Assembly (NCBI RefSeq): GCF_002086795.1
Contig: NZ_MVIM01000030.1
Location: 1 to 32,495 of the forward strand
Length of the DNA: 32,495 nucleotides
DNA from: Mycolicibacterium tusciae
Lineage (GTDB): Bacteria > Actinomycetota > Actinomycetes > Mycobacteriales > Mycobacteriaceae
Direction: 5' to 3'
Numbering within the stretch: the first letter of the stretch is position 1; each line of letters begins with the position of its first letter. Below, one piece after another: positions 23,363 through 31,936 of the stretch. Both the position numbers and the translations under genes were made by a program. The notes under the pieces were generated by a model that saw nothing but the letters and a program-made list of their open reading frames with translations, was not told the DNA's origin and ran no database searches.

Positions 23363-24091
23363 TCACATCGTGTCACGCGCATTTCTGACGGCAGTGAGGG
23401 CTCTCAGCCAGTCGTGGCCGGCAGGCAGCGGCGCACGTGTGTGGCAGTAGCGCTGCTGTAGTGCGGTGGCGGCTGCGTGGTCGTCGGGTATGAACCCGTG
23501 GTCGGTGAGGGCAGCGTTGATGTCGGTGGTGGTGTACCCGGTGCGGTACGGCTCGCCGTTGGAAGCGACTGTCTTGGCTACTCGCTGTGCGCTTGGTGAG
23601 GTGGTGCTGCCGGAGATGACGTCGGGATCGATGTAGTCGAGCACGATGGTGCTGCCCGGTGCGCACACGGTGGCCATGTCGGTCAGTGTGGCGGTGATCG
23701 CGTCTTTGCTGAGGAACATCGTGACTCCGATCCAGGCGACCACGCAGCGGCGGGCGGGATCGAACCTACCGGCTTTGAGGCGCTCGGGCAGTCGGTCCTT
23801 CTCGAAATCACATGGCACCCAGTTGATCGCGGACTGCTTTTCGCCGACTAGGAGTGTGTCTGTGGTGCAGCGTTTGTCGTGTTGGGTGGAGGGCACGTCA
23901 ACTTCGAAGAAGGTCGCGCCGGCACGTTGGTGACGCAGACTCGTGGTGTCGAAACCGGCACCGAGCAGGACGATCTGGTCGATTCCGTCAGCGAAGGCCC
24001 GGTCGAGCACGTCATCGAGGTAGCGGACTCGGAGCACGACGAAGTCGTTGGGCAGTCCAGCTGGCGCGGTGATCCACACGCCGTCGACCAT
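23363..24091 (-). CDS. class I SAM methyltransferase (PPM1/UPF0677-like), possibly 5'-truncated
   Basis: A 242-residue frame of the mycobacterial UPF0677 / leucine-carboxyl-methyltransferase-like family. The SAM site is seen in DQIVLLGAGFDTTSLRHQ (residues 38-55), followed by FFEVDVPSTQHDKR, VPCDFEKDRL and VVAWIGVTMFL. Family members are usually 270-310 residues with about 50 more at the N-terminus; here the domain begins almost directly with FVVLRVRYLDDVLDRAF. The frame stays open upstream of ATG 24091 but does not resemble the missing part. It may be a truncated gene, or have an unseen start. The substrate is unknown for most members. Confidence 0.75.
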   Translation of the reverse strand: MVDGVWITAPAGLPNDFVVLRVRYLDDVLDRAFADGIDQIVLLGAGFDTTSLRHQRAGATFFEVDVPSTQHDKRCTTDTLLVGEKQSAINWVPCDFEKDRLPERLKAGRFDPARRCVVAWIGVTMFLSKDAITATLTDMATVCAPGSTIVLDYIDPDVISGSTTSPSAQRVAKTVASNGEPYRTGYTTTDINAALTDHGFIPDDHAAATALQQRYCHTRAPLPAGHDWLRALTAVRNARDTM

Positions 24092-24364
24092 CAGTGGTCC
24101 GGGCGCTCGGCTGGCCGAGTAACCGCAGCGAGCGGGGCAACCTCATATCGCGAGGGTAACCGGACAGGAAATCAAAAGCCGGGATCGGTATACGGAACAG
24201 CTCCACAGGGCACCGGTCGACCCGACCCGAAGCGTTCAAACGCGTTGAAAGCAAACGATAGAGCGCGAGCGTGCGACTATCGCCCATCCATGATAGCGAT
24301 CGCACCGGCCGCGGATGAGGGACGTCCCTCTACACCGATGCTGGGAAGCTCTCGGATGCGTTCT

Positions 24365-25111
24365 CTATACGGCGGTGCGCCCGCCGTCGACAGGTATGAC
24401 CGCGCCGTGGACGAAGCTGGCTTGATCGCTGGCCAAATAAGCGACAGCTTCGGCGATCTCGGTTGGAGCTGCCACGCGGCGTGCCGGGGTGTGGCGCATC
24501 ATCGCCGCCAGCCCGTCCTCCCCGAACTGCATAAGCGCGTTGTCCGTCGCGGTCGGGCCGGGGGCGACCGCATTCACGCGCACACCGCGCGGACCGTACT
24601 CGGCCGCCCAGGACTTCGTCAGCAGGTTCAGCGCGGCCTTGCTCGCCGCATACACCGCTGAACCGGCCGTTCCGAAGGAAGCGACCATGGTCGAGACGTT
24701 CACGATCACTCCGTGACCGCGTTCGGCCATCTGTGGCGCCAAGGCGCCAACCAAGTAGAACGGTGCCTTGACGTTGACCGCGAAGCACGCATCGAAATCG
24801 GCTTCGTCGATCGCAGCGGTGGTGCCGAACACACCGATCGCCGCGTTGTTGACCAGAATGTCGACCCGCCCGGCCACTTCGTTCGCCTCGGCTGCCAAGC
24901 GCTGAGCACTGGAGGCGTCGACGAGCGCCGCACCCACGAAATCCGCGGCCCCGCCCGCCGAACGCACCGCATTCACCACCGCCTGACCACTCTCTACGTC
25001 GCGGCCACTCACCAGCACGTGAGCACCCCGTGACGCGAGCATCAACGCCGTCGCTTCACCGATACCCCGGGTCGCCCCCGTCACCAACGCGATCCCACTC
25101 ACTGCAGACAT
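24365..25111 (-). CDS. SDR-family oxidoreductase
   Basis: A 248-residue classical short-chain dehydrogenase/reductase. It has the cofactor motif TGATRGIG (11-18), NNAA at 88-91, Ser140, Tyr154 and Lys158 in the YAASK motif, and PGPTATD after the active site. Arg38 in the SGRD loop suggests NADP(H) preference. It closely follows the 3-oxoacyl-ACP reductase/glucose dehydrogenase type of sequence, but the substrate is not readable. It stands alone, with a 273-bp gap downstream that contains no other gene. Confidence 0.92.
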   Translation of the reverse strand: MSAVSGIALVTGATRGIGEATALMLASRGAHVLVSGRDVESGQAVVNAVRSAGGAADFVGAALVDASSAQRLAAEANEVAGRVDILVNNAAIGVFGTTAAIDEADFDACFAVNVKAPFYLVGALAPQMAERGHGVIVNVSTMVASFGTAGSAVYAASKAALNLLTKSWAAEYGPRGVRVNAVAPGPTATDNALMQFGEDGLAAMMRHTPARRVAAPTEIAEAVAYLASDQASFVHGAVIPVDGGRTAV

Positions 25112-25192
25112 GAACTGAGCTTAGAGATGACCTGAGAATGTTGGTGACCTCGTTGTCGGTGAGGACTCGAACGACCCGTTCAACTCCGGCTC

Positions 25193-25330
25193 ATGGTCCA
25201 TGGAGCTGATATGAGAACTCCGCTCGACACTGCCCACCGCCCAATCCCCGAACGCGCAGCATGGGTACTCCATTCCTCACTGGCCGAACCCCACTCGGAC
25301 TCTTCCCGCGGAACAGGTTGCGCGGCATCC
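25193..25330 (+). pseudogene. relic of a mycothiol-dependent-isomerase-family gene
   Basis: Fragment homologous to positions about 5955-6090 of the intact gene. It reads MVHGADMRTPLDTAHRPIPE (intact: LVHGCDMRIPLAVVHRPNPE), then shifts frame near 25268 and continues as FLTGRTPLGLFPRNRLRGI (intact: FLTGRTQLGFFPRGRLRGI). Both flanks are missing, so this is a short remnant of an old paralogue. Confidence 0.8.
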
Positions 25331-25420
25331 GTACCGAGCGCTTGCTGGGTGTCGCTTCGCGGCTTGATGCGCCATCATTGATAAGGGTTTGGGGGTGATG
25401 AGATAGGGAAGGACACACCG

Positions 25421-25888
25421 GTGACTCGGTGGACAGCAACAGCCTCCTGTACGACAGCCCGTTTGACCGAACGCGCGGTTGCAGACCTTGATAGGTCTGT
25501 CACCTACGATGCCGAGGCCCAGGTTCTGAGCGCAGTGTTCGAAGTGAAGGCACCGACGCTGCGCCAGGCCACCACATTGGCGCTGCGGCTGGCCCGTCCG
25601 CTGCTACGCGAGAAGCCCTCTGCAATTGCGGTGCAACCCACTGAGCAACATCAAGCACTGCTCGCACACCCGCCAGAGATGGATCTTCTGAGTGTCGGTG
25701 ATGCTGCCCAAGTACTGGGTGTTTCGGCTACCCGAGTCATCCAGTTGCTGCAGAAAACACCCGGTTTCCCTGCGCCCGTCGCCAAGCCGCGCAGCGGACC
25801 CATCTGGACAAGGGCCAGCATCGAGGCTTTCAGGACACGACGGGAGAACCATCCGCTTGCTGCTGGCCGCCCTCGCAAACACGCCTGA
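25421..25888 (+). CDS. putative helix-turn-helix DNA-binding protein
   Basis: A 155-residue protein from GTG 25421, preceded by GGGAAGG at good spacing. Residues about 88-140 form an excisionase/AlpA-like HTH: LLSVGDAAQVLGVSATRVIQLLQ, then a wing with FPAPVAKPRSGPIWTRASIEAF. The N-terminal 85 residues (ERAVADLDRSVTYDAEAQVLSAVFEVKAPTLRQATTLALRLARPLL) have no known match to me. Such proteins serve as small regulators in actinobacteria and sometimes in mobile elements. There is no partner gene on the same strand; the signalling operon converges from the right. Confidence 0.65.
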   Translation: MTRWTATASCTTARLTERAVADLDRSVTYDAEAQVLSAVFEVKAPTLRQATTLALRLARPLLREKPSAIAVQPTEQHQALLAHPPEMDLLSVGDAAQVLGVSATRVIQLLQKTPGFPAPVAKPRSGPIWTRASIEAFRTRRENHPLAAGRPRKHA

Positions 25889-25932
25889 GAGTGAAGCGAC
25901 TATCGACACAGACTCTGTCGTCGAGATGTCGA

Positions 25933-27927
25933 TCAGCGGATCTGGCGGCTCAGTGCGTTGACCAGTGCCGTATTCAGGTAAGCGGTGGCCGCGTACCCGG
26001 GTACGCGTAGCGCGTCGATCGCCGCGGTGTCATCGACAATGATTGTGGCGCCGCGGAATTTGGTGAACGGGTCGGGCAGCCCGTTGTAGCTGCCGCCACC
26101 AGCTGCGGAGTCCGTGCGTGCCACGATCCGTACGTCGGTAGGGATCGTGTTGAGTTGCTCAGGGTCGGCGACGGCAGCGATATCTGATCCGTCCGCGGAC
26201 GCGGTGATCGCCGGCTTGTCCAGGTATCGGAACCCCAGACCTTGCAGGTACTGCGCCGCAGCTGAATTCGGCGTGGCGACACTGATTCCGTCATCGGCGA
26301 CGAACACGACCTCGACGCTCTTACCGTCGAACACCGGATGCTCGGTGCGCAGCTTGGCTTGGGATTCTGCAGCCTCGTCGATGAGCTGCTGAGCCTGTTC
26401 AGTGCGGTCCAGGATGCGGCCTACCCATTGCAGCTGTGTCTGCCAGCTCCATTCGTTGGCGTTGGGGGCGCGGGTGATGGTGGTCGCGACCTCGGCCAGG
26501 GAGCGGTAGGTTGCTGCGTCGATGTCGCCGGTGTCGATGATCAGATCAGGCTTGGCCGCCGCGATTTGGGCAGGGTCAGCACTGGTGAGCACTTGGGTGT
26601 CGCCGGTGATGAGGTCTTTCTCCCAGCTGGGCAGGCCGGCGGGGGGTGCGACGATGGCGGCGGGTTGCACGCCCAGCGACAGCACCGCGTCCCCGTCGCC
26701 GGGGCCGGCGGCCACAATGGATGTCGGTGGGGCGGTCAGGGTGGCTTCACCGTGGGCGTGGACAAGTGTCTGTGCCGCGTAGGCGGGGGTGTCCTCGCGG
26801 GTGAACATCCAGGTTCCGACCCCGCCGCTGACCACGACGGCGGCGGCGACGCCCGCGGCGGCCAGCGCGGTCCTGCGGCTGCGCGGTTTTCGCGTCGAAG
26901 AGAGGTGCATCGGGGCGGCGGGTCCGGGGCCGGTGGGCCACCCGGTCGCGGGGGTCGGCCCGGTGGACCATCCCGGCCCGGGCGGATACGGGCCTGTGCC
27001 GGTGTGTGGCCCGCTCCAGTGCGGCGGACTGTTCTCCGGACCCCACGGTGGGCGCTGTGCGGGTGAGGGCGCCGGGGTGATGCGTACCTCGGCGGTGGTC
27101 TCATCGAGTGCCGCGGCGGCAGCGCGGGCCAGATCCCCGGCGCTCTGGTAGCGGTGGATGGGCTCTTTGGCCATGGCGCGAGCGATCACAGTGTCCATCG
27201 TGGCCGGAAGGTTGGCCACCACGTCGGTGGGCCGCGGCGGGGGTGACATCAGGTGCGCGGCAGCCACGGCGGCCATGCCACCGGAGCTGCTGAACGGTGA
27301 TGTGCCGGTGAGCATCCGGTACAGAGAGCAGCCCAGGGAGTAGACATCGGCGCGGTGGTCGGCGGGTTCGCCGGCCAGTGTCTCGGGTGCCGCGTAGGCG
27401 ATGGTGGCCATCACGGTGCCGGTCTGGGTGAGGTTGACCGCGTCGTCGAGGGCGCGCGCGATACCGAAGTCGGCTAGAAAGATCCGCTCATCGTCGGTGG
27501 AGAGTAGGAAGTTGGCCGGTTTGATGTCGCGGTGCAGCAGGTTTCGGCGGTGCGCGTAGTCCAGGGCTTTGGCGACTTCACCGGTGATGTGCACGGCGCG
27601 TTGCGGGGTCATGCGTCCGGCGGCCAGTTCGCGTTCGGCGTCGCTGCCGGCGACGTACTGCATGGCGATCCACAGTTGGCCGTCGGTTTCACCGCGGTTG
27701 AGCACGGCGACGATGTTGGGGTGATCCAGGGTGGCGGCCAGTTCGGCTTCGCGTTCGAAACGTGCGCGGAAGTGCTCGTCGCGGGACAGTTCCGCGGAGA
27801 GCACTTTGAGGGCATCGCTGCGCGGCAGCACGGGGTGTCGTGCTCGGTAAACGGTGCCCATGCCCCCGGAACCGAGAACGTCCTCGACGATGTAGCCGCC
27901 GATGTTTGACCCTGCGGGGAGAACCAC
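25933..27927 (-). CDS. Ser/Thr receptor kinase with periplasmic-binding-protein sensor domain
   Basis: A 664-residue transmembrane Ser/Thr kinase. The start GTG 27927 is preferred because AGGTGA lies six bases upstream and just after the previous stop. The kinase is complete: P-loop GSGGMG (19-24), Lys41, HRDIKPAN (132-139), DFG (153-155), APE (180-182) and an activation loop with Thr167/169/171/175. A Pro/Gly-rich juxtamembrane stretch (about 285-340) leads to one transmembrane helix near 354-376. The outside part (about 380-664) resembles a TroA/BtuF-type periplasmic binding protein: GDGDAVLSLGVQPAAIVAP, ADPAQIAAAKPDLIIDTG, then a long helix WQTQLQWVGRILDRTEQAQQLIDEA. That fold normally binds siderophores, cobalamin or metals, so the kinase may sense such a ligand. 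The sensor assignment is by sequence pattern; the kinase call is firm. Confidence 0.9.
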   Translation of the reverse strand: MVLPAGSNIGGYIVEDVLGSGGMGTVYRARHPVLPRSDALKVLSAELSRDEHFRARFEREAELAATLDHPNIVAVLNRGETDGQLWIAMQYVAGSDAERELAAGRMTPQRAVHITGEVAKALDYAHRRNLLHRDIKPANFLLSTDDERIFLADFGIARALDDAVNLTQTGTVMATIAYAAPETLAGEPADHRADVYSLGCSLYRMLTGTSPFSSSGGMAAVAAAHLMSPPPRPTDVVANLPATMDTVIARAMAKEPIHRYQSAGDLARAAAAALDETTAEVRITPAPSPAQRPPWGPENSPPHWSGPHTGTGPYPPGPGWSTGPTPATGWPTGPGPAAPMHLSSTRKPRSRRTALAAAGVAAAVVVSGGVGTWMFTREDTPAYAAQTLVHAHGEATLTAPPTSIVAAGPGDGDAVLSLGVQPAAIVAPPAGLPSWEKDLITGDTQVLTSADPAQIAAAKPDLIIDTGDIDAATYRSLAEVATTITRAPNANEWSWQTQLQWVGRILDRTEQAQQLIDEAAESQAKLRTEHPVFDGKSVEVVFVADDGISVATPNSAAAQYLQGLGFRYLDKPAITASADGSDIAAVADPEQLNTIPTDVRIVARTDSAAGGGSYNGLPDPFTKFRGATIIVDDTAAIDALRVPGYAATAYLNTALVNALSRQIR

Positions 27928-27938
27928 TAGTGCATCAC

Positions 27939-29234
27939 CTACTGTCCAGCCAGAATTCGGTATTGAGCGGCCATCTGCTGACGTACATCGACTGCGGTGT
28001 CGGAGAACGCGGTGTAGGCGTAGCGATCGACGGTGGCGACGCATTTGTATTGCCAGACCACCCGCTGCCAGGTGCTCGGCGAGGTGCCGGGTAGGCCGCC
28101 TTCGGTGCGCTGGAAGCATGTCGCCCCTGGCAGGCCGGGCACCCCATCGACCTCGCGCACCGACGGCAGATTCTCGATCTGCTCGTCTAAGCCTTTGGCC
28201 ACCCGTAGCGCACCGTCGGCGTTGGCAGCCTGGTAGACGGTGCTCAGGCGTTGGCCGACGATGTCCACACCGGCGGTATTGAACAGCGAGTTCGCCTGCA
28301 GCGGGTCAAGCTCAAAGTGAAGCCAGGCAAAGGAATTCCACACGCCGATGATGAACGGGGCGCGCCCGTCAGGTGCGATGAGTGTGCGCGCCAGTAGCTG
28401 GCCGCTGGGATCCAGCGGCAAGTCGCGCATCGCGGCCGGCGGGGTCGGGGAGAATTCGTCGATCCGGCGTTTCTGGATGATGAGAGCGCCGTCGACCAGG
28501 TTGGCCGCGCTTTTGCCCAGGAAGGCCTGGGATGCCTGCCCCTCCTGGTAGAGCAGATAGGGTCCATGCGCGGTGAAGCTGACCACCTTCTTGAGGCCGT
28601 CGGGGAGCGTGTAGGCCACCGCGCGGGCTTCGGGGGTGCTGTTCACCGTGACCGGCTCCGCCGGTGGCTGGTCCGGACGGGAGGATTCCACGGCGGCCAT
28701 CTCGGTGGCGGCGGCGTCGGCGGCGGCGGGATCGGGGAACCGCAGGACGAGGTTGTGCAGGCCGCGGTTTTGGCCGGTCTGCTCCGGCGACAGTCGTATT
28801 GTGCTGAACCCGTTCATGAATCGGTGCTTGTCTGCCACCGCGATCAGGTCGTCTTTGAGCACTTCGTTGTCGCGCATGAGTTTGATCGACGGAACCGGGC
28901 CGATCATGCCCAATCCTATCGCGCCAGGCATTCTCGTCAGCTCAGCGTCAACTTCCCACGGGCCCACCACGAACTCGGCCATGCGCTGGGATTCCAACAG
29001 ATTTGCACCGTCAACGTCGTCCCCGGCTGAACCGAATGGCCTACCGGAGGCGGTGTCATACGGACCGGTGTCCATCAGGGCGACGTTGGCCCCGGACTCC
29101 GGGCCGGCGGTGGCCGTTTTCGGGGTTCCGGTCGTGGCCGAGGAGCATCCGGTGATCAGCGCGGCACACGCACCGATGACAGCCGCTATCTTCGCGGCGG
29201 TGGCCGGTGTTTGCACGAGGCTAATTCCTAGCAT
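27939..29234 (-). CDS. DUF7373-like lipoprotein of the kinase operon
   Basis: A 431-residue lipoprotein. The signal sequence ends in the lipobox LITGC (Cys30). The long mature region (LRFPDPAAADAAATEMAAVESS, LVDGALIIQKRRIDEF, CFQRTEGGLPG and KCVATVDRYAYTAFSD) matches a family of mycobacterial surface lipoproteins now labelled DUF7373, as far as I can judge. Two cysteines in the C-terminal half may form a disulfide. The stop lies 11 bp before the kinase start, so the two are co-expressed. It sits outside the membrane, where the kinase sensor domain is, and could hand over a ligand or act as a partner; both are inference. Confidence 0.8.
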   Translation of the reverse strand: MLGISLVQTPATAAKIAAVIGACAALITGCSSATTGTPKTATAGPESGANVALMDTGPYDTASGRPFGSAGDDVDGANLLESQRMAEFVVGPWEVDAELTRMPGAIGLGMIGPVPSIKLMRDNEVLKDDLIAVADKHRFMNGFSTIRLSPEQTGQNRGLHNLVLRFPDPAAADAAATEMAAVESSRPDQPPAEPVTVNSTPEARAVAYTLPDGLKKVVSFTAHGPYLLYQEGQASQAFLGKSAANLVDGALIIQKRRIDEFSPTPPAAMRDLPLDPSGQLLARTLIAPDGRAPFIIGVWNSFAWLHFELDPLQANSLFNTAGVDIVGQRLSTVYQAANADGALRVAKGLDEQIENLPSVREVDGVPGLPGATCFQRTEGGLPGTSPSTWQRVVWQYKCVATVDRYAYTAFSDTAVDVRQQMAAQYRILAGQ

Positions 29235-29298
29235 GGCGTGAGCCTTCCAGGTTGTGAGGGCGACTGTTTCGGTGACCGGAAGGTGGCGGTGGCTGGTG

Positions 29299-30525
29299 TC
29301 AACGGACGAGCCTGGGGGGTGAGGTGGTGATGTCTGCCTTTTCCTGGAATACCAGCAGTTGGGTGTCGCTGACTGTCTGGCCGTCGGTGGTCTGAAAGGT
29401 CACCGGAATGCTGGCATTGCCGCTGACCGAGACCGACAGGTCCGCAGAGTGCAAGGTGAACGACGGTGTGTCGATGTCAGCGCGGCCCCACGTCACGGTG
29501 CCGTCGACGGCGGTAGTGCTGTTCAGCTGCGCCGGGCAGTCCGGGGGAGCGATGAGGTTGGACTTTTCGCATCGCGCGAACGACTCCCGCACGGCCGCGG
29601 TGATGGCATCGGCGCCCTTGCTGCTGAGGTCGGCGTCGGCACTGATGAGGAACTCGCTCGACAGTAGGTAATTTCTGAACAGCGGGTACTTAATGCTTGT
29701 GAGCTCGATGTACTCGTTGGAGCTTGCAAGATCCAAGTACCCGGGGAACGCGTAGAACGACTGGCCTGGGCTCAGTTTCTTGCCGAAGACCGTGAGCGTG
29801 GCGTCCACCGCAGATGAATGGAGTGCGTACTCGTTGGCAACGTGATCGATCCACCATCCTCCCTGCAGACTCCGGGTCAGGCCGATCGTCTCGGAGTGAG
29901 TCTTGTCGCCGAACTTCGCCGAGATTGGCACATAGAGCTTCGCGGCGGTTTGCTCATCACCTTTGATTTCGCCGATGTGAATGTCAGAGATCGGCCACTG
30001 CGCGATCTGCTTGCCCAGCACCTCATCGGTGAGGAATTCGTTGTCGGCGAACGGAGTTTTGCTGTAGGACAGTGCTTTCGCGGCGTCCCCGCGGCGCAGA
30101 GCTTCGAGGTAGTCGGTGACTGTCTGCGCGGCCGACGGCGCGGTCGCTGCGCTTGCAGACTGTGTGTTCTGCGCGGTGCCCGACGGCTGGGTGCCCGCGG
30201 GGCCTTCACTGTCAACGCTGGAGACCCGCATGTAGGCGACGACGCCGCCGATAAGGACCACCACGGCGGCCAGTGCCATCAGTAGTCGACCGCGACCACG
30301 CTTGGCTGAGGGCACATCGGGCTGCTGGCGCGGATACCCCGCCTGGGGGCCTGGCTGCTGACCGATCCACGGGTTGTGGCCTGCCGAGGGCGGCTGACTG
30401 CCCCCAACATTGGCGGATGCAGATCCCGGGCGCTCGAACCTTGGCACCGCGCGTGTGGCGGCATCAGGGTCGCCCCAACCAGGCTCATGCGGCGTATTGC
30501 CGTGACTGCCAGGCCAGTTGGCCAT
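29299..30525 (-). CDS. proline-rich membrane protein, paralogue 2
   Basis: A 408-residue single-pass membrane protein. ATG 30525 follows GGGAGG at good spacing. The N-terminal 75 residues are a Pro/Gly/Gln-rich cytoplasmic tail with DPDAATRAVPRFERP, similar to phosphoacceptor-bearing tails in mycobacteria. The transmembrane helix is at about 81-98. The outside domain begins SAAQTVTDYLEALRRGDAAKALSYSK, a DUF4878/NTF2-like start, and ends in a domain with two cysteines (RCEKSNLIAPPDCP). It aligns end to end with the neighbouring gene at 30592, even to identical length, so the pair is a tandem duplication. A likely role is a kinase substrate or partner. Confidence 0.82.
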   Translation of the reverse strand: MANWPGSHGNTPHEPGWGDPDAATRAVPRFERPGSASANVGGSQPPSAGHNPWIGQQPGPQAGYPRQQPDVPSAKRGRGRLLMALAAVVVLIGGVVAYMRVSSVDSEGPAGTQPSGTAQNTQSASAATAPSAAQTVTDYLEALRRGDAAKALSYSKTPFADNEFLTDEVLGKQIAQWPISDIHIGEIKGDEQTAAKLYVPISAKFGDKTHSETIGLTRSLQGGWWIDHVANEYALHSSAVDATLTVFGKKLSPGQSFYAFPGYLDLASSNEYIELTSIKYPLFRNYLLSSEFLISADADLSSKGADAITAAVRESFARCEKSNLIAPPDCPAQLNSTTAVDGTVTWGRADIDTPSFTLHSADLSVSVSGNASIPVTFQTTDGQTVSDTQLLVFQEKADITTSPPRLVR

Positions 30526-30591
30526 TACGGATACCTCCCTTGCTGCATGTGGGGCGACAGCGGGCAACGCCGGGCTCACGCCCGCGCCAGC

Positions 30592-31818
30592 TCATCGACC
30601 GATGGTGGGCGGCGAGGTTGTGACGTCCACGGTGTTGAACACGATGCTCTCGGCAGTCCCGGAATCCGTTCCGCCGTCTCGCAGTTGGTATGACACCGGG
30701 ATGGTGACGTTTCCGGTGACGCGCACGGTCATGTCGTACTCGCTCAACTCGCTGAGGCTGAGTTGGCTGAGGTCGGCTTTGCCCCAGGTGACGGTGCCGT
30801 CGAGCGCGCGGTAGTTGTTGAGTTTGACCGGGCACCCCGGAGGGTCCAGCAGATTGGACTTCTCGCAGACAGCGAAAGCGTCGGCCATCGTGGCGGACAC
30901 CGCTTCGACACCGTCGTCGTTGAGCGTGTATGTCGGCGCGAAGGAGAGGTATCCGCCGGTCAGTAGCGGGGACTCTGCTGCGACGTCGATGTACTCGTTG
31001 GAACTGCCCACGTCAACGAAACCGGGGAACACGTAGAAGGATTCACCCTTTTTGAATTCCTTGCCGAAGATGGTGAGTGTCTCATCGGCGGCGGAGGGGC
31101 TGGTGATCTCGATCTTGTTGATCGCTTCATCAATCTTCCAGGTCTCCTCGACCTTGGACAGCCGCACGGTGGAATCGGAGAGCTGCTCGCCGAACTTCAC
31201 CGCGACCTTCACCGAGCCCATCCCGATGCCGGCCAGCTCCTCGCCGCCGTCGAGGATGCGGATATCAGAGATGGGCATCTTGGCGATCTGCTGGGCGAGG
31301 ATGTCGTTGGTGAGCAGATCGGCGTTGGCGGGTTCACTCTTGCTGTAGGACAGCGCTTTCTCCGCGTCGCCGCTACTGAGTGCTTCCAGGTAGGCGGTGA
31401 CGGTCTCTGAAGCCGACAGGTCACCACCACCCGCGTCGCCGGTGAATCGTGGTACCACCACGAACGCGGCGACGAGCGCAATCACAACGGCACCGGCGAT
31501 GATGAAGAGCTTTCGCCGGTTGCGGCTAGGTCCGGCCGGCGGAGCGCCGGGGGCTGTGTTGGTCCACCCGGTCGCCTGCGGTTGCGCAGCGGGCCAGCCC
31601 GGGGCGGGGGCACCTGGCCCGGATGACTGGGGCGGGGCGGCCCACGGCTGCGGCTGCTGGGGCGGCGGTGTGCTCCACGAACTGTGTGGGGCAGGCTGCT
31701 GCTGTCCCCAACCTGCGACCGGTGGCGGCTGCTGTGGGGCGGGGCGCTGAAACTGGGGAGTCGCGACGGTCGGATCGTCGGGATCCGGCCACCCGCCGCG
31801 GGGGTTCTGATTGTTCAC
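30592..31818 (-). CDS. proline-rich membrane protein, paralogue 1
   Basis: A 408-residue tandem paralogue of the gene downstream. GTG 31818 is preceded by AAAGGAGAA. The cytoplasmic tail (1-100) is very rich in Pro, Gln and Trp and contains DDPTVATPQFQRP, a likely Thr phosphorylation site of the mycobacterial kinase type. The transmembrane helix is at about 103-122. Outside, SASETVTAYLEALSSGDAEKALSYSK parallels the paralogue's domain start, and VCEKSNLLDPPGCP gives the shared cysteine pair. The two differ mostly in the tail and loops. Function is unknown; co-transcription with the kinase is suggested by orientation and a 66-bp gap. Confidence 0.82.
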   Translation of the reverse strand: MNNQNPRGGWPDPDDPTVATPQFQRPAPQQPPPVAGWGQQQPAPHSSWSTPPPQQPQPWAAPPQSSGPGAPAPGWPAAQPQATGWTNTAPGAPPAGPSRNRRKLFIIAGAVVIALVAAFVVVPRFTGDAGGGDLSASETVTAYLEALSSGDAEKALSYSKSEPANADLLTNDILAQQIAKMPISDIRILDGGEELAGIGMGSVKVAVKFGEQLSDSTVRLSKVEETWKIDEAINKIEITSPSAADETLTIFGKEFKKGESFYVFPGFVDVGSSNEYIDVAAESPLLTGGYLSFAPTYTLNDDGVEAVSATMADAFAVCEKSNLLDPPGCPVKLNNYRALDGTVTWGKADLSQLSLSELSEYDMTVRVTGNVTIPVSYQLRDGGTDSGTAESIVFNTVDVTTSPPTIGR

Positions 31819-31936
31819 GTTGTTCTCCTTTGGAGCTGTCGGCGGGTGCAGCGTTGATGATCGTTACTGCACCGCAAGCCGGTTGGTCGCGCTGCGCGCG
31901 GGCGGTGGTGGTGTCGTGGCCGGGTCGGGGCGTCGG

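Noticed and set aside
24283..24310. ATCGC...GCGAT inverted words near 24.3 kb as an operator
   Set aside because: The arms are only 5 bp with a 12-bp spacer, and the site is not in front of a gene start in a usual position.
27928..28119. Upstream in-frame extension of the kinase (about 64 residues)
   Set aside because: It lies inside the lipoprotein gene, is Arg/His-rich, and the GTG at 27927 has a good ribosome site and leads straight into the kinase fold.
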